From CAZAMT01 sp964486145 (GTDB taxonomy: Bacteria > Bacteroidota > Bacteroidia > Bacteroidales > JAAAOM01): DNA of 33,763 bases. Below the pieces are notes generated by a model. The model did no database searches. It saw nothing but the letters and a program-made list of their open reading frames with translations, and was not told the DNA's origin. Numbering within the stretch: position 1 is the stretch's first letter; every line of letters begins with the position of its first letter. Both the position numbers and the translations under genes were made by a program. Positions 24,457 to 33,292 of the stretch are shown here, piece by piece. The stretch covers positions 1 through 33,763 of the forward strand of contig CAZAMT010000011.1 of the NCBI GenBank assembly GCA_964486145.1, written 5' to 3'.

Positions 24457-25794
24457 ATGAAATTTAAGAAGATACTACTTGTAGGATTTTTACTATTATT
24501 CTTTTTTCTGGATGTCGTTTTAAATCTTACTTTTAAAGGAGGACACGGTAATCCTGCCATGAAATATGATGTGATTCCGATATCACATCGACTGGCAAAT
24601 GATTTATCGGATTATGAGGCCGTTGAGCAATTGGACATGAAAATTGCAGACTTTTTAATAAAACGTAAGATTCATGGTGCATCCGTAGCTATTTCTCATC
24701 AAGGTAAATTAATTTATGCGAAAGGATTTGGTTATTCCAACTACGAGCTCAATGAATCCGTTGAGCCAAAACATTTGTTTCGTATTGCAAGTGTTTCAAA
24801 ACTAATTACTGCCATTGCCATCATGAAGTTGCACGAAGATAAAGTTCTTTCCATTGAAGATCATGTTTTTGGGAAAAATGGCTTATTAAACGACAGTATC
24901 TATCAGCCCAATGACGAGAATTATTTTGATATTACCATTCATCACTTATTGGTGCATACTGCCGGTTGGTCGCGTAGAAGAGGCGATCCCGTATTTATGC
25001 CCTTAACTGTTGCTAATACCTTGAATATTGATCCACCCGTGGATGCTAAAGACGTCATTCAATATGCTTTGTTGAAACCGCTTGATTACGAGCCGGGAGA
25101 AAAATACAGCTATTCCAACCTGGGCTTCATAATTTTAGGACAAATTGTTGAGGAGGTAACCGGATTGTCTTACGAAGACTATGTGCGTTTTGAAATTTTG
25201 GAGCCGTTGGGAATTTATGACATGCACATTGGTAATAATTTTTATGAGGAGCGTTTTAAAAATGAAGTGAAATACTATGAATCAGGTAATTCCGGACCGG
25301 TTTATGCCTTTGATGGATCCGGAAATGTTGTACCTCAGGCATATGGTGGTAACAACATTCAGTTGCTTGGCCCTGCCGGGGGATGGGTTGCTTCTGCTGT
25401 TGAATTGATGAAGCTGATGGTTGCCGTTGATGGTTTTCCCGGACAACCGGACCTTCTTAAAAAAGAAACCATCAATTTAATGACCGACCGGAATATAAAT
25501 GGAAATTCATTAATAGGTTGGAAAGGATCCGATGGCAGGGGAAACTGGTGGCGCACAGGCACCCTTAGTGGAACAGCAGCACTAATATTACGCCAACGCA
25601 ATAACATCAACTGGATTGTATTGCTGAATACTACAACCAAAAACAGGGATAGGATTCATTCTGAAATATCAAGGCTCATGTTTGAATCAGTGCATACCAT
25701 TGATGAATGGCCCAAAACGAATCTTTTTGATTATTTTGAACCGGAAATATTACAAGCAGAAAATATCTCATTTGGCGCTACCCGGTTCAATTAA
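24457..25794 (+). CDS. serine beta-lactamase-fold hydrolase (class C/esterase-like), membrane-anchored or exported
   Basis: The N-terminal 24 residues form one hydrophobic segment (signal anchor or signal peptide). The catalytic domain of the beta-lactamase/penicillin-binding family follows. The SxxK motif is S112-V-S-K115 and the second motif is Y219-S-N221 in YSYSNLGF. R366-T-G368 in WWRTGTLSG stands where KTG or HxG would be. LDYEPGEKYSYSN and GASVAISHQGKLIYAKGFG are typical of the esterase/D-aminopeptidase-like members, not of true AmpC. The substrate is probably a peptidoglycan fragment, peptide or ester; antibiotic resistance should not be assumed. It is a single-gene unit. Confidence 0.88.
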   Translation: MKFKKILLVGFLLLFFFLDVVLNLTFKGGHGNPAMKYDVIPISHRLANDLSDYEAVEQLDMKIADFLIKRKIHGASVAISHQGKLIYAKGFGYSNYELNESVEPKHLFRIASVSKLITAIAIMKLHEDKVLSIEDHVFGKNGLLNDSIYQPNDENYFDITIHHLLVHTAGWSRRRGDPVFMPLTVANTLNIDPPVDAKDVIQYALLKPLDYEPGEKYSYSNLGFIILGQIVEEVTGLSYEDYVRFEILEPLGIYDMHIGNNFYEERFKNEVKYYESGNSGPVYAFDGSGNVVPQAYGGNNIQLLGPAGGWVASAVELMKLMVAVDGFPGQPDLLKKETINLMTDRNINGNSLIGWKGSDGRGNWWRTGTLSGTAALILRQRNNINWIVLLNTTTKNRDRIHSEISRLMFESVHTIDEWPKTNLFDYFEPEILQAENISFGATRFN

Positions 25795-26188
25795 TCATTG
25801 GTTAATAAACAATATCCATCTTGCCATATTCTGAGTTTGATTCCGATTGGCAAAATTATGATTATGAGTGGAGTGCATTTATTCCTGTAAGCATGAATTC
25901 AGAAATGCCGGGCTGCGTTTTTTTATATTTCAACTTTTTTTATTTACTGATGTTATTTTATTCGATATTTAGAATCAATGAATGACAACAATTTACGGAA
26001 ATGCACAAGATGGCTTACGATAGATTTTTCAATTATTTTGTTAATAAGACAATTTTGTATGATTAAAATATTTCAGAACAACGCCATACGGAAAGGATTA
26101 ACAAAAGCTTAATTTAGATCCGGTTTAAATTGCCCGTAATTTGTTATCTTTGCGCCCAAATTGAAAAAAAACAGTAAAAATATAAAGT
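25795..26188. other. intergenic region before the 2-oxoacid dehydrogenase operon
   Basis: These 394 AT-rich bases contain the TATCTTTG box near their 3' end. A short GC-rich patch followed by seven Ts near 25910-25924 (GCCGGGCTGCG then T) has no good stem and I do not call it a terminator. No gene is seen. Confidence 0.5.
26145..26152 (+). promoter_or_regulatory. Bacteroidota -7 promoter element of the E2/E1 operon
   Basis: TATCTTTG is an exact TAnnTTTG match, 36 bases before the E2 ATG. The expected -33 TTTG is not clear. Confidence 0.55.
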
Positions 26189-27463
26189 ATGTCGAAATTT
26201 GAACTTTTAATGCCTAAACTAGGGGAGAGTGTTCAGGAAGCTACCATTACCAAATGGTTCAAAAATGAAGGAGACATCGTGGAAGAGGAAGAGCCGATTT
26301 TGGAAATAGCTACAGACAAGGTAGATTCTGAAATACCCTCACCCGTTGATGGAAAAATTACAAAGGTATTGTTTAAGGAGAATGATGTTGTGGCTGTAGG
26401 GGAGGTGATTGCCCATATAAGCATGGATGGTGACGAAGTTGCTGAAGAAGCTGAGGAAACAGCACATAAAGTAAAAGATTCAGCACCTGCAGTAACATCT
26501 GAAGTGAAGAAGGATACAAAAGATGTGAAACCGGATGAAGATTTTAGTGCATCTGAAAGATTTTATTCTCCATTGGTTAAAAACATTGCCAGGGCTGAAA
26601 ATGTAAGTATCCGGGAACTGGAAGAAATTCAAGGATCGGGAATCAATGGACGCGTAAAGAAAGAAGATATCCTCGATTATTTAAAAAACCGGGGTGCCAG
26701 AACCGATCAACCTGCAGCTCCCAAGCAACCAAAAGTATCAGTAACAGTAAATGATGGTGACCGAATTGTTGAGATGGATCGCATGCGTCGAATGATTGCA
26801 GATCACATGGTTATGTCAAAACAAGTATCACCGCATGTAACCAATTTCATTGAAGCCGATGTTACAGAAATCGTTCGTTGGCGGGGTAAGATGAAAGATG
26901 AATTCATGAAAAAAGAAGGTGTCAAACTTACCTACCTTCCGATTTTTACTGAAGCCATTGTCAAAGGTTTGAAGGATTATCCCGGGATCAATGCATCTGT
27001 GGACGGCAACAACATTATCCTGCGAAAAAATGTCAATGTAGGTATCGCTGTAGCGTTGCCCAATGGAAACCTTATTGTACCGGTGGTAAAACATGCCGAT
27101 CAGAAAAATTTGCTTGGAATAGCCATAGAAATTAACGAACTGGCCAACAAAGCACGGGAAAACAAACTGGGGCCGGATGACATTCAGGGAGGAACATTTT
27201 CTATATCAAATTTCGGTACATTCAGAAATATTACAGGAACTCCCATCATCAATCAACCACAGGTTGCAATTATGGCCGTTGGCACCATTGAGAAAAAACC
27301 GGCAGTGCTTGAAACTCCCTCAGGAGATGTTATTGCAATACGTCACAAGATGATTCTGTCGCTTTCGTACGATCACAGAGTCGTTGACGGCGCCCTTGCT
27401 GGATCGTATCTTCGAAAAGTAGCTGACTATTTGGAGCAGTTTGACGTTAACAGGAAATTATAA
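26189..27463 (+). CDS. 2-oxoacid dehydrogenase E2 component (dihydrolipoamide acyltransferase)
   Basis: This 424-residue core protein carries acyl groups from E1 to CoA. One lipoyl domain (1-80) has the lipoylated Lys44 in EIATDKVDSEI. An acidic Ala/Glu linker leads to the peripheral-subunit-binding domain at ~124-163 (FYSPLVKNIARAE...GRVKKEDILDYL). The acyltransferase domain at ~195-424 has the catalytic motif DHRVVDG with His396 and Asp400. A single lipoyl domain and the E1 partner next door suit a branched-chain 2-oxoacid or similar complex better than a classical pyruvate dehydrogenase. The succinyltransferase alternative is less likely because the next gene is an alpha/beta-type E1, not SucA. 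Confidence 0.93.
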   Translation: MSKFELLMPKLGESVQEATITKWFKNEGDIVEEEEPILEIATDKVDSEIPSPVDGKITKVLFKENDVVAVGEVIAHISMDGDEVAEEAEETAHKVKDSAPAVTSEVKKDTKDVKPDEDFSASERFYSPLVKNIARAENVSIRELEEIQGSGINGRVKKEDILDYLKNRGARTDQPAAPKQPKVSVTVNDGDRIVEMDRMRRMIADHMVMSKQVSPHVTNFIEADVTEIVRWRGKMKDEFMKKEGVKLTYLPIFTEAIVKGLKDYPGINASVDGNNIILRKNVNVGIAVALPNGNLIVPVVKHADQKNLLGIAIEINELANKARENKLGPDDIQGGTFSISNFGTFRNITGTPIINQPQVAIMAVGTIEKKPAVLETPSGDVIAIRHKMILSLSYDHRVVDGALAGSYLRKVADYLEQFDVNRKL

Positions 27464-27490
27464 TCATTAATTTGCAAAATTTAAGAGCAG

Positions 27491-29533
27491 ATGACAATAG
27501 AAAAGAAATATCATATTAAAAAAACAGATAAGGAGACATTAAAAAAATGGTATCGACTGATGATTTTGGGCCGCTCCCTTGATGATCGTGCACCAAATTA
27601 TCTTAAACAGGCAGTCGGTTGGTCATATCATGCGCCATACGCCGGACATGATGGTATTCAACTTGCTATCGGACAGGTTTTTAATAAAGAAACCGATCAT
27701 TTATTTCCGTATTACCGTGACATGTTAACCAATATTTCTGCAGGTTTAACGGCTGAAGAAATTATATACAATGGTATTTCAAAAGATCCAGACGTAGCAG
27801 GAGGTGGCAGGCATATGTCGAACCATTTTGCAAAACCCGAATGGAATATCCACAATGTTTCTTCCTGTACAGGAAATCATGCACTCCACGCCACAGGTGT
27901 TGGCAGGGCTATCAACAGGTACAAAGGAAAAGGTGTTGCAATATGTTCACAGGGAGAGTCCTCGGTATCCGAAGGCTATGTTTATGAAGCAATCAATGGA
28001 GCTTCCAATGAACAACTACCGGTAGTGTTCGTGTTTCAGGACAATGGATACGGTATTTCGGTTCCTAAAAAAGACCAAACTGCCAACCGGAAAGTGGCTG
28101 ATAATTTTAGAGGTTTTAAACACCTTCGAATTATTCATTGCAACGGAAAAGATGTTTTCGATTCAATGAATGCCATGGAGGAAGCAAAAAACTGGGCTAT
28201 CGAAAATCAAAAGCCTGTGATTGTTCAGGCCAATTGCGTGCGGATACATTCACATTCCAATAGCGACAGACATGAGTTATACCGGGATGATTACGAACTG
28301 AATTATGTGCAGGATTATGACCCGATGGCTAAATATCGTCGGTTGTTACTCCGATACAACCGCTTTTCAGAAGATGAACTGGTAGAAATTGAAAAGGATG
28401 TAAAAGCCGAGGTAAAAGCAGCGCACAAGAAAGGACTTGCAGCGCCCGATCCCAAACCGGAATCGATACACGATTTTGTCCTTCCCAATCCGTATGATTC
28501 TGAAAAATATCCGGATGGAACCCACTCATTTGATGGACCAAAGAAAAAGTTAATTGAAGGATTAAACGAAACATTGAAAGCAGAGTTCAGGAACAATCCT
28601 GATACGTATATCTGGGGACAGGACATTGCAAATAAAGATAAAGGAGGTATTTTCAATGTCTCCAAAGGCATGCAGCAGGAGTTTGGTGTCGAACGCGTAT
28701 TCAATGCACCTATTGCTGAAGATTTTATCATGGGAACGGCCAACGGAATGGTCAGGTACAATAACAAAATACGTGTTGTTGTGGAAGGAGCGGAGTTTGC
28801 AGATTATTTCTGGCCTGCCATGGAACAGTTTGTCGAAACTACCCACGAGTATTGGAGAACAAAAGGTCAGTTCAGTCCAAATGTTACCGTGCGGCTGGCT
28901 TCAGGCGGATATATCGGAGGAGGCCTGTACCATTCACAAACAATCGAAGGAGCTTTAACAACGTTACCTGGTACGAGGGTTGTATACCCTTCCTTTGCAG
29001 ATGATGCTGCCGGCTTATTGCGAACCTCCATCCGAAGTGAAGGCATGACGTTGTTTCTCGAACCAAAAGCCTTGTACAATGCACCGATTGCAGCAACCCC
29101 GGTTCCAGAAGATTTTGAAGTGCCTTTTGGTAAAGCCAGGGTGCGCCGGGAAGGAAAAGATATGACAATGATTACTTATGGCAATACAACACACATGTGC
29201 CTGGATGCAGCAAAAAAAATGGAAGAAGAGGAAAATGTTGACATCGAGGTGATTGATTTACGATCGCTGGTTCCGTTGGATACAGAAACCATTCTTCAAT
29301 CAGTGAAGAAAACCGGAAAAGTCCTGATTGTCCATGAAGATAAGGTTTTCTCGGGATTCGGAGCAGAAGTTGCTGCCATTATAGTAAATGAAGCCTTTGA
29401 ATATCTGGACGGTCCTGTACGTCGCGTTGGTTCAGAATTCGTACCAGTCGGTTTTAACCGTATCCTGGAAAGAGCCATATTGCCAGACATGGAAAAAATT
29501 CTGAAAGCAGCAATAGAACTTCATAAATATTAA
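27491..29533 (+). CDS. 2-oxoacid dehydrogenase E1, alpha and beta chains fused (branched-chain type)
   Basis: This 680-residue thiamine-diphosphate enzyme decarboxylates a 2-oxoacid and acylates E2. Residues ~1-330 correspond to E1 alpha, with the ThDP/magnesium region SQGESSVSEGYVYEAINGAS and QDNGYGISV near 153-188. Residues ~350-680 correspond to E1 beta, with GVERVFNAPIAEDFIMG, GYIGGGLYHSQTIEGAL and a transketolase C-terminal domain (IEVIDLRSLVPLDTETI). The two chains are usually separate genes; the fusion is common in Bacteroidota. It begins 27 bases after the E2 stop, so the two are one operon. No E3 gene lies in the window, so the dihydrolipoamide dehydrogenase must come from elsewhere. 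Confidence 0.92.
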   Translation: MTIEKKYHIKKTDKETLKKWYRLMILGRSLDDRAPNYLKQAVGWSYHAPYAGHDGIQLAIGQVFNKETDHLFPYYRDMLTNISAGLTAEEIIYNGISKDPDVAGGGRHMSNHFAKPEWNIHNVSSCTGNHALHATGVGRAINRYKGKGVAICSQGESSVSEGYVYEAINGASNEQLPVVFVFQDNGYGISVPKKDQTANRKVADNFRGFKHLRIIHCNGKDVFDSMNAMEEAKNWAIENQKPVIVQANCVRIHSHSNSDRHELYRDDYELNYVQDYDPMAKYRRLLLRYNRFSEDELVEIEKDVKAEVKAAHKKGLAAPDPKPESIHDFVLPNPYDSEKYPDGTHSFDGPKKKLIEGLNETLKAEFRNNPDTYIWGQDIANKDKGGIFNVSKGMQQEFGVERVFNAPIAEDFIMGTANGMVRYNNKIRVVVEGAEFADYFWPAMEQFVETTHEYWRTKGQFSPNVTVRLASGGYIGGGLYHSQTIEGALTTLPGTRVVYPSFADDAAGLLRTSIRSEGMTLFLEPKALYNAPIAATPVPEDFEVPFGKARVRREGKDMTMITYGNTTHMCLDAAKKMEEEENVDIEVIDLRSLVPLDTETILQSVKKTGKVLIVHEDKVFSGFGAEVAAIIVNEAFEYLDGPVRRVGSEFVPVGFNRILERAILPDMEKILKAAIELHKY

Positions 29534-29551
29534 TCGTTCAAAACATTGAAA

Positions 29552-30061
29552 ATGAGTAAAACGGGATTATTTTATAGTTTCAATACAAAAAAAACAGGTC
29601 ATGTTGCCAAAAAAATTATCGATGAATACGGCAAAGAAAATCTTGATGTTGTAAATGTTGAAGATATTGACCTTGATACATTCATGAAATATGATAATTA
29701 CATACTGGGTGTACCTACCTGGTTTGATGGCGAGTTGCCGAACTACTGGGATGAGTTTTTACCGGATCTTGAAGATCAAAATATGGATGGAAAAAAATTT
29801 GCGCTTTATGGTTTAGGTGATCAGGTTGGATATCCGGAAAATTTTTTGGATGCCGTTGGTACTCTTGGCCGTTTTCTGGAAGAGCGGGGTGGTAAGATTG
29901 TTGGTGAAACGTCAACCGAAGGTTATTCGTTTGAGCATTCCGCTGCTGAACGCAACGGAAAATTCATGGGTTTAGCTATCGATTTTGAAAATCAGGCAAA
30001 ACAAACGAATGACCGTATAAAGAATTGGGTGAATCAACTAAAAGAAAATTTTGATAAATAA
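29552..30061 (+). CDS. fldA: long-chain flavodoxin
   Basis: This is a 169-residue FMN electron carrier. Start at ATG 29552; the TTG at 29546 lies just two codons earlier and is unneeded. The 50s loop is VPTWFDGELPNYW and the 90s loop GLGDQVGYPENFLDAVG. The long-chain insertion follows, with TSTEGYSFEHSAAERNGKFMGLAID, matching cyanobacterial and FldA flavodoxins. The phosphate loop is altered: S9-F-N-T-K-K-T15 where T-x-T-G-x-T is normal, so a Gly becomes Lys13. The gene lies 18 bases behind the E1 gene and is probably in the same transcript. Flavodoxins replace ferredoxin under iron limitation in many bacteria; no iron-responsive site is visible here. Confidence 0.92.
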   Translation: MSKTGLFYSFNTKKTGHVAKKIIDEYGKENLDVVNVEDIDLDTFMKYDNYILGVPTWFDGELPNYWDEFLPDLEDQNMDGKKFALYGLGDQVGYPENFLDAVGTLGRFLEERGGKIVGETSTEGYSFEHSAAERNGKFMGLAIDFENQAKQTNDRIKNWVNQLKENFDK

Positions 30062-30170
30062 TCGAATGAATTACTATTTTCGTGGTTTCAACGTTTATGA
30101 AAAAAGCTTCTGGTATTTTCATTGAAGAGTAGCCAACAGGTAGTACATTTTGCCATTAAAATGATTTGAA

Positions 30171-30638
30171 ATGAAACTCATTATTCTGTGTTTATTGTTG
30201 ACATATAGTAACTTCAGTTATGCGCAGAAACATCATTTATATGATCCTGAAAAAAATGCCTTGAAACAGTTAGAACAGGCTGTGCAGGAAGCAAAAATGC
30301 AAAACAAACATGTATTGGTGCAGGTAGGCGGCAATTGGTGTCCGTGGTGCATCAAATTGCACTCCTTTATTAATGAACACCCGGAACTTGATTCAATCAT
30401 AACAGCAGATTATGTTCCGGTAAGAGTCAATTACAGCAAAGAAAACAAAAACAAAGTTGCGTTAGAACAATTAGAATATCCCGGGCGATTTGGTTTTCCG
30501 GTGTTGGTTATACTTGATGCTCGTGGTTCAAGGATTCATACGCAGGATACCGGTTTGTTAGAATCGGGGAAAGGTTATGACTATGAAAAGCTAAAACGGT
30601 TTTTATTGTCATGGAATAGGAAGGCTGTTGAACCATAA
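30171..30638 (+). CDS. exported thioredoxin-like protein
   Basis: A signal peptide ends near residue 19 (SNFSYAQ), placing this protein in the periplasm. The mature domain is a short thioredoxin fold with an active site C57-P-W-C60 in NWCPWCIKLHSF and a cis-proline region GFPVLVILD. CPWC differs from the thioredoxin CGPC and resembles the thioredoxin_7/DUF255-like group that faces the periplasm. It probably acts as a thiol reductase or isomerase; the partner is unknown. It follows the flavodoxin by 109 bases, with a TACATTTTG promoter-like box at 30144-30152. Confidence 0.87.
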   Translation: MKLIILCLLLTYSNFSYAQKHHLYDPEKNALKQLEQAVQEAKMQNKHVLVQVGGNWCPWCIKLHSFINEHPELDSIITADYVPVRVNYSKENKNKVALEQLEYPGRFGFPVLVILDARGSRIHTQDTGLLESGKGYDYEKLKRFLLSWNRKAVEP

Positions 30639-30676
30639 CCTGAATTAATCTTGTCCAAATAATTGTATATTAATCA

Positions 30677-31354
30677 ATGGAAGAAACTTCATTACCTAAA
30701 ACTGAACAGATATCCGGTTACCTTACCATAATTACAATTGTACTGGGTATCGTTTGTTTTAGCACATTTTCATTTGTTGATGATAATATTGATAATTTGC
30801 AGAATGCAATCCTTGAATTTTCGAAAAAAAGCACATTGGAATTGGTTTATCTGGGTACAAGCATTCTGTTTCTGGTAGGTATGGTGGGTATTTCAGCGCT
30901 ATATTTACTGGTATTCAGGTTTTACAACCCGATCTTAGGCAGTTTCGTGAGTTTTGGTTTTTTTGCTTCAGCAATATCCATGGTAATTTCGTCATCTGCT
31001 GCATTGTCATTTTATGGGTTGCTTGGTGATTTTCTCATGTCGTCCAATTATCAGTCAGATATGATTGCAATCAATATGATGTCCATATTCCAGTTAAAAA
31101 TGAAGTCTTTGATGATCGCGGGTACTTTCTTTGGACTAAGCATGGTATTTCTATCCATTGTTTCCTACATTTCGCATATAACACCGTTAATTGTAAGCTT
31201 ATTCATTTCTATAACAGGTGCTGCTTTGGTATATGTAACATGGCAGGTACATTCTCCCCTGATCATCCGGTTTTCCATTATATTAACAGCGGTTTCCATG
31301 TTACTTACAGGAATTTACCTCGTTATACATTCTAAAAAAATTAAAATACAATGA
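30677..31354 (+). CDS. DUF4386-like multi-pass membrane protein
   Basis: This 225-residue inner-membrane protein has six hydrophobic segments, at roughly 13-33, 58-80, 85-112, 138-165, 167-187 and 196-218. It lacks a signal peptide and recognisable catalytic residues. The arrangement resembles the DUF4386 family, whose function is unknown. The stop overlaps the next start by four bases (ATGA at 31351-31354), so it is translationally coupled to the threonine aldolase. It starts 38 bases after the thioredoxin stop. Confidence 0.72.
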   Translation: MEETSLPKTEQISGYLTIITIVLGIVCFSTFSFVDDNIDNLQNAILEFSKKSTLELVYLGTSILFLVGMVGISALYLLVFRFYNPILGSFVSFGFFASAISMVISSSAALSFYGLLGDFLMSSNYQSDMIAINMMSIFQLKMKSLMIAGTFFGLSMVFLSIVSYISHITPLIVSLFISITGAALVYVTWQVHSPLIIRFSIILTAVSMLLTGIYLVIHSKKIKIQ

Positions 31355-32379
31355 AAGGCTTTGCCAGCGACAATAATGCAGGCGTGCATCCTGCTGTTAT
31401 GCAATACATTGAAAAGGCGAACAAGGAACATCAAATTGCTTACGGTGATGACACTTTTACAATTGAAGCATTGAAGAAATTTAAACAAGTGTTTGGCAAT
31501 AAAAGCGAAACATTTTTTGTTTATAACGGAACTGCCGCAAATACATTGGGAATTTCAGCAGCTACAAATTCTTATCATGCAGTGGTATGTGCAGATACCG
31601 CGCACATTAATGTTGATGAATGTGGAGCACCGGAAAAATTTTCAGGTTGTAAGTTGCTTCCGGTTAGTTCCCCGGATGGTAAAATTCAAATTGATGATAT
31701 CAGTCCTTTGCTACATGGAATCGGCTTTGAACATCATGTGCAGCCAAAAATAATTTCAATTACCCAGGCAACGGAATTAGGTACAGTTTATTCGATAGAC
31801 GAAATAAAGACAATATCGGATTTTGCCCATTCACATAACATGTTTCTGCATATGGATGGCGCCCGGATTGCAAACGCGGCAGTTTCACTAAACTGTGATT
31901 TCAGACAGTTTACTGCGGATGCCGGCGTGGACGTACTGTCATTTGGAGGTACAAAAAACGGGATGATGTATGGAGAAGCGATTGTTTTTTTTAATCCTGA
32001 ATTAGCTCAAAATTTTAAGTATCTGAGGAAACAAGGGATGCAACTTGCCTCAAAAATGCGATATATTGCCGCCCAGTTTCTGGCTTATTTTGAAAATGAC
32101 CTGTGGTGGAAACTGGCCTCAAATTCCAATCAAATGGCGGCACTGCTTTATAAGAAAGTAAATGAAATTGATGATGTAAAAATCACCCAAAAACCTGAAG
32201 CAAATGGGGTATTTGCAATCATCCCTCCTGAGGTGGTAGCAGAACTGCAAAAGAACTATTTTTTTTATGTATGGAATGCTCAAACTTCCGAAGTTCGTTG
32301 GATGACATCTTTCGATACTACTGAGGATGAGATTGTAGGTTTTACTAATATGCTAAAATCCCTGATGCATAATCGATAG
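31351..32379 (+). CDS. ltaE: low-specificity L-threonine aldolase family protein
   Basis: This is a PLP-dependent fold-type I enzyme of 342 residues, expected to cleave L-threonine or allo-threonine to glycine and acetaldehyde. The substrate/PLP region is GFASDNNAGVHPAV, and the cofactor-stacking segment includes FVYNGTAANTLG and CADTAHINVDECGAPE. The Asp/Arg pair is in HMDGARIANA. The Schiff-base lysine is K202 in SFGGTKNGMM. The closely related beta-eliminating lyases cannot be excluded, but length and the DGARIANA motif fit threonine aldolase. It is coupled to the membrane protein by an ATGA overlap, which is unusual for this housekeeping enzyme. Confidence 0.9.
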   Translation: MKGFASDNNAGVHPAVMQYIEKANKEHQIAYGDDTFTIEALKKFKQVFGNKSETFFVYNGTAANTLGISAATNSYHAVVCADTAHINVDECGAPEKFSGCKLLPVSSPDGKIQIDDISPLLHGIGFEHHVQPKIISITQATELGTVYSIDEIKTISDFAHSHNMFLHMDGARIANAAVSLNCDFRQFTADAGVDVLSFGGTKNGMMYGEAIVFFNPELAQNFKYLRKQGMQLASKMRYIAAQFLAYFENDLWWKLASNSNQMAALLYKKVNEIDDVKITQKPEANGVFAIIPPEVVAELQKNYFFYVWNAQTSEVRWMTSFDTTEDEIVGFTNMLKSLMHNR

Positions 32380-32407
32380 TAGCATTGGGTGGTTTTGTTA
32401 TCATAAC

Positions 32408-32458
32408 CAAATCGCAACCAGTGTACAAAATCGTTAGATTGACAAACAAATCGCGACC
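32408..32458 (+). repeat. near-identical 12-base direct repeats
   Basis: CAAATCGCAACC at 32408-32419 and CAAATCGCGACC at 32447-32458 differ by one base and lie 39 bases apart, in the leader of the outer-membrane-type gene. They may be an activator site, or chance. Confidence 0.25.
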
Positions 32459-32545
32459 GTTGGTCTATTAACATTTGATTGTGTGCCTGTTATAGTTTAA
32501 ATTTATCCTCAAAATCAGTAAGTGTTAATATTAAACTTGATCATC

Positions 32546-33178
32546 ATGAAAAAGATATTTTTAAATATGTTCGGTGCATTGCTTTTCATTTCCATTGCTG
32601 GTACAACTGCCAGTGCCCAGGAAAGCGAGTTTCTCATTGCCAACAATGTGGATATTGAATGGGGAGGTTTTGGCGGACCTGAATTAAAATTCTCGGAAGC
32701 ATTTGGAGAATATGGAACATTTATCGGTTTCAAAGCCGGGGTAGTTATGAATAACCTGGTTATTGGAGGTGCTGCTGAAGCATTGCTCTCAGAAATTCCC
32801 TTCCAAGGTCCTGGTACTACTGGAGAACCGGGTGATCTGCTTCCAGCAATGGGCTATGGTGGTCTGTACTCGGAATATTTTATAATGCGTACCAAACCCA
32901 TTCACTTTTCTGCTTCCGCACTTGTTGGTCCCGGAATGGCCTGGTTATTCGAACAAAATGTAAATGATGCCGGCTTAGAAGATGACGATATGGTTGAAAC
33001 AGGTGTATTTCTGGTGATTCAGCCTGCAATTAATATTGAATTAAATGTAATAAGACCATTGAAATTTTATGTTACCGCAGGGTATCGTATTGTTTCAACA
33101 GAAGATTTTGAGAGAATTTCCAGTGACGATTTGTCTGGTTTAACGCTTGGTTTTGGTTTAAGGTTGGGTAAATATTAA
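32546..33178 (+). CDS. exported outer-membrane beta-barrel-like protein
   Basis: The ATG at 32546 gives a clean signal peptide (MKKIFLNMFGALLFISIAGT... ending ASAQ); the in-frame GTG at 32522 would spoil it. The ~190-residue mature part is rich in Gly and aromatic residues. It shows alternating beta-strand pattern (WGGFGGPELKFSEAFGEY, FIGFKAGVVMNNLVIGGAAE, KFYVTAGYRIVST) and ends GFGLRLGKY, a terminal aromatic residue as in porins. An eight-stranded barrel is likely. No family name is supported and the function is unknown. A hairpin terminator follows at 33191. Confidence 0.75.
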   Translation: MKKIFLNMFGALLFISIAGTTASAQESEFLIANNVDIEWGGFGGPELKFSEAFGEYGTFIGFKAGVVMNNLVIGGAAEALLSEIPFQGPGTTGEPGDLLPAMGYGGLYSEYFIMRTKPIHFSASALVGPGMAWLFEQNVNDAGLEDDDMVETGVFLVIQPAINIELNVIRPLKFYVTAGYRIVSTEDFERISSDDLSGLTLGFGLRLGKY

Positions 33179-33190
33179 AAAAATCATTGG

Positions 33191-33210
33191 TGTCCGGTAA
33201 AAACCGGACA
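33191..33210 (+). terminator. rho-independent-like terminator hairpin
   Basis: TGTCCGGT (33191-33198) and ACCGGACA (33203-33210) form a perfect 8-base stem with an AAAA loop, followed by GGTTTATTTTA. It lies 12 bases past the stop of the barrel-protein gene. The T tract is short. Confidence 0.6.
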
Positions 33211-33240
33211 GGTTTATTTTATGCTCAAGCCGTAAGGGCT

Positions 33241-33272
33241 TTTACTTTTTTGCTTCAGGTCAAAAAAGTAAA
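33241..33272. repeat. 12-base perfect inverted repeat
   Basis: TTTACTTTTTTG (33241-33252) and CAAAAAAGTAAA (33261-33272) pair perfectly around CTTCAGGT. A small stem AAGCC/GGCTT just upstream adds to the structure. It resembles interspersed intergenic sequences I associate with Bacteroidota genomes. Confidence 0.6.
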
Positions 33273-33292
33273 CCAAAAACCCCGTCGCTTCC

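Noticed and set aside
24457..25794. Possible beta-lactamase resistance gene.
   Set aside because: SxxK and YSN are present, but RTG replaces KTG and overall motifs resemble esterase/peptidase members; resistance is not supported.
28315..28767. A 150-codon antisense frame inside the fused E1 gene.
   Set aside because: Ser/Phe/Pro-rich shadow of the E1 sense codons.
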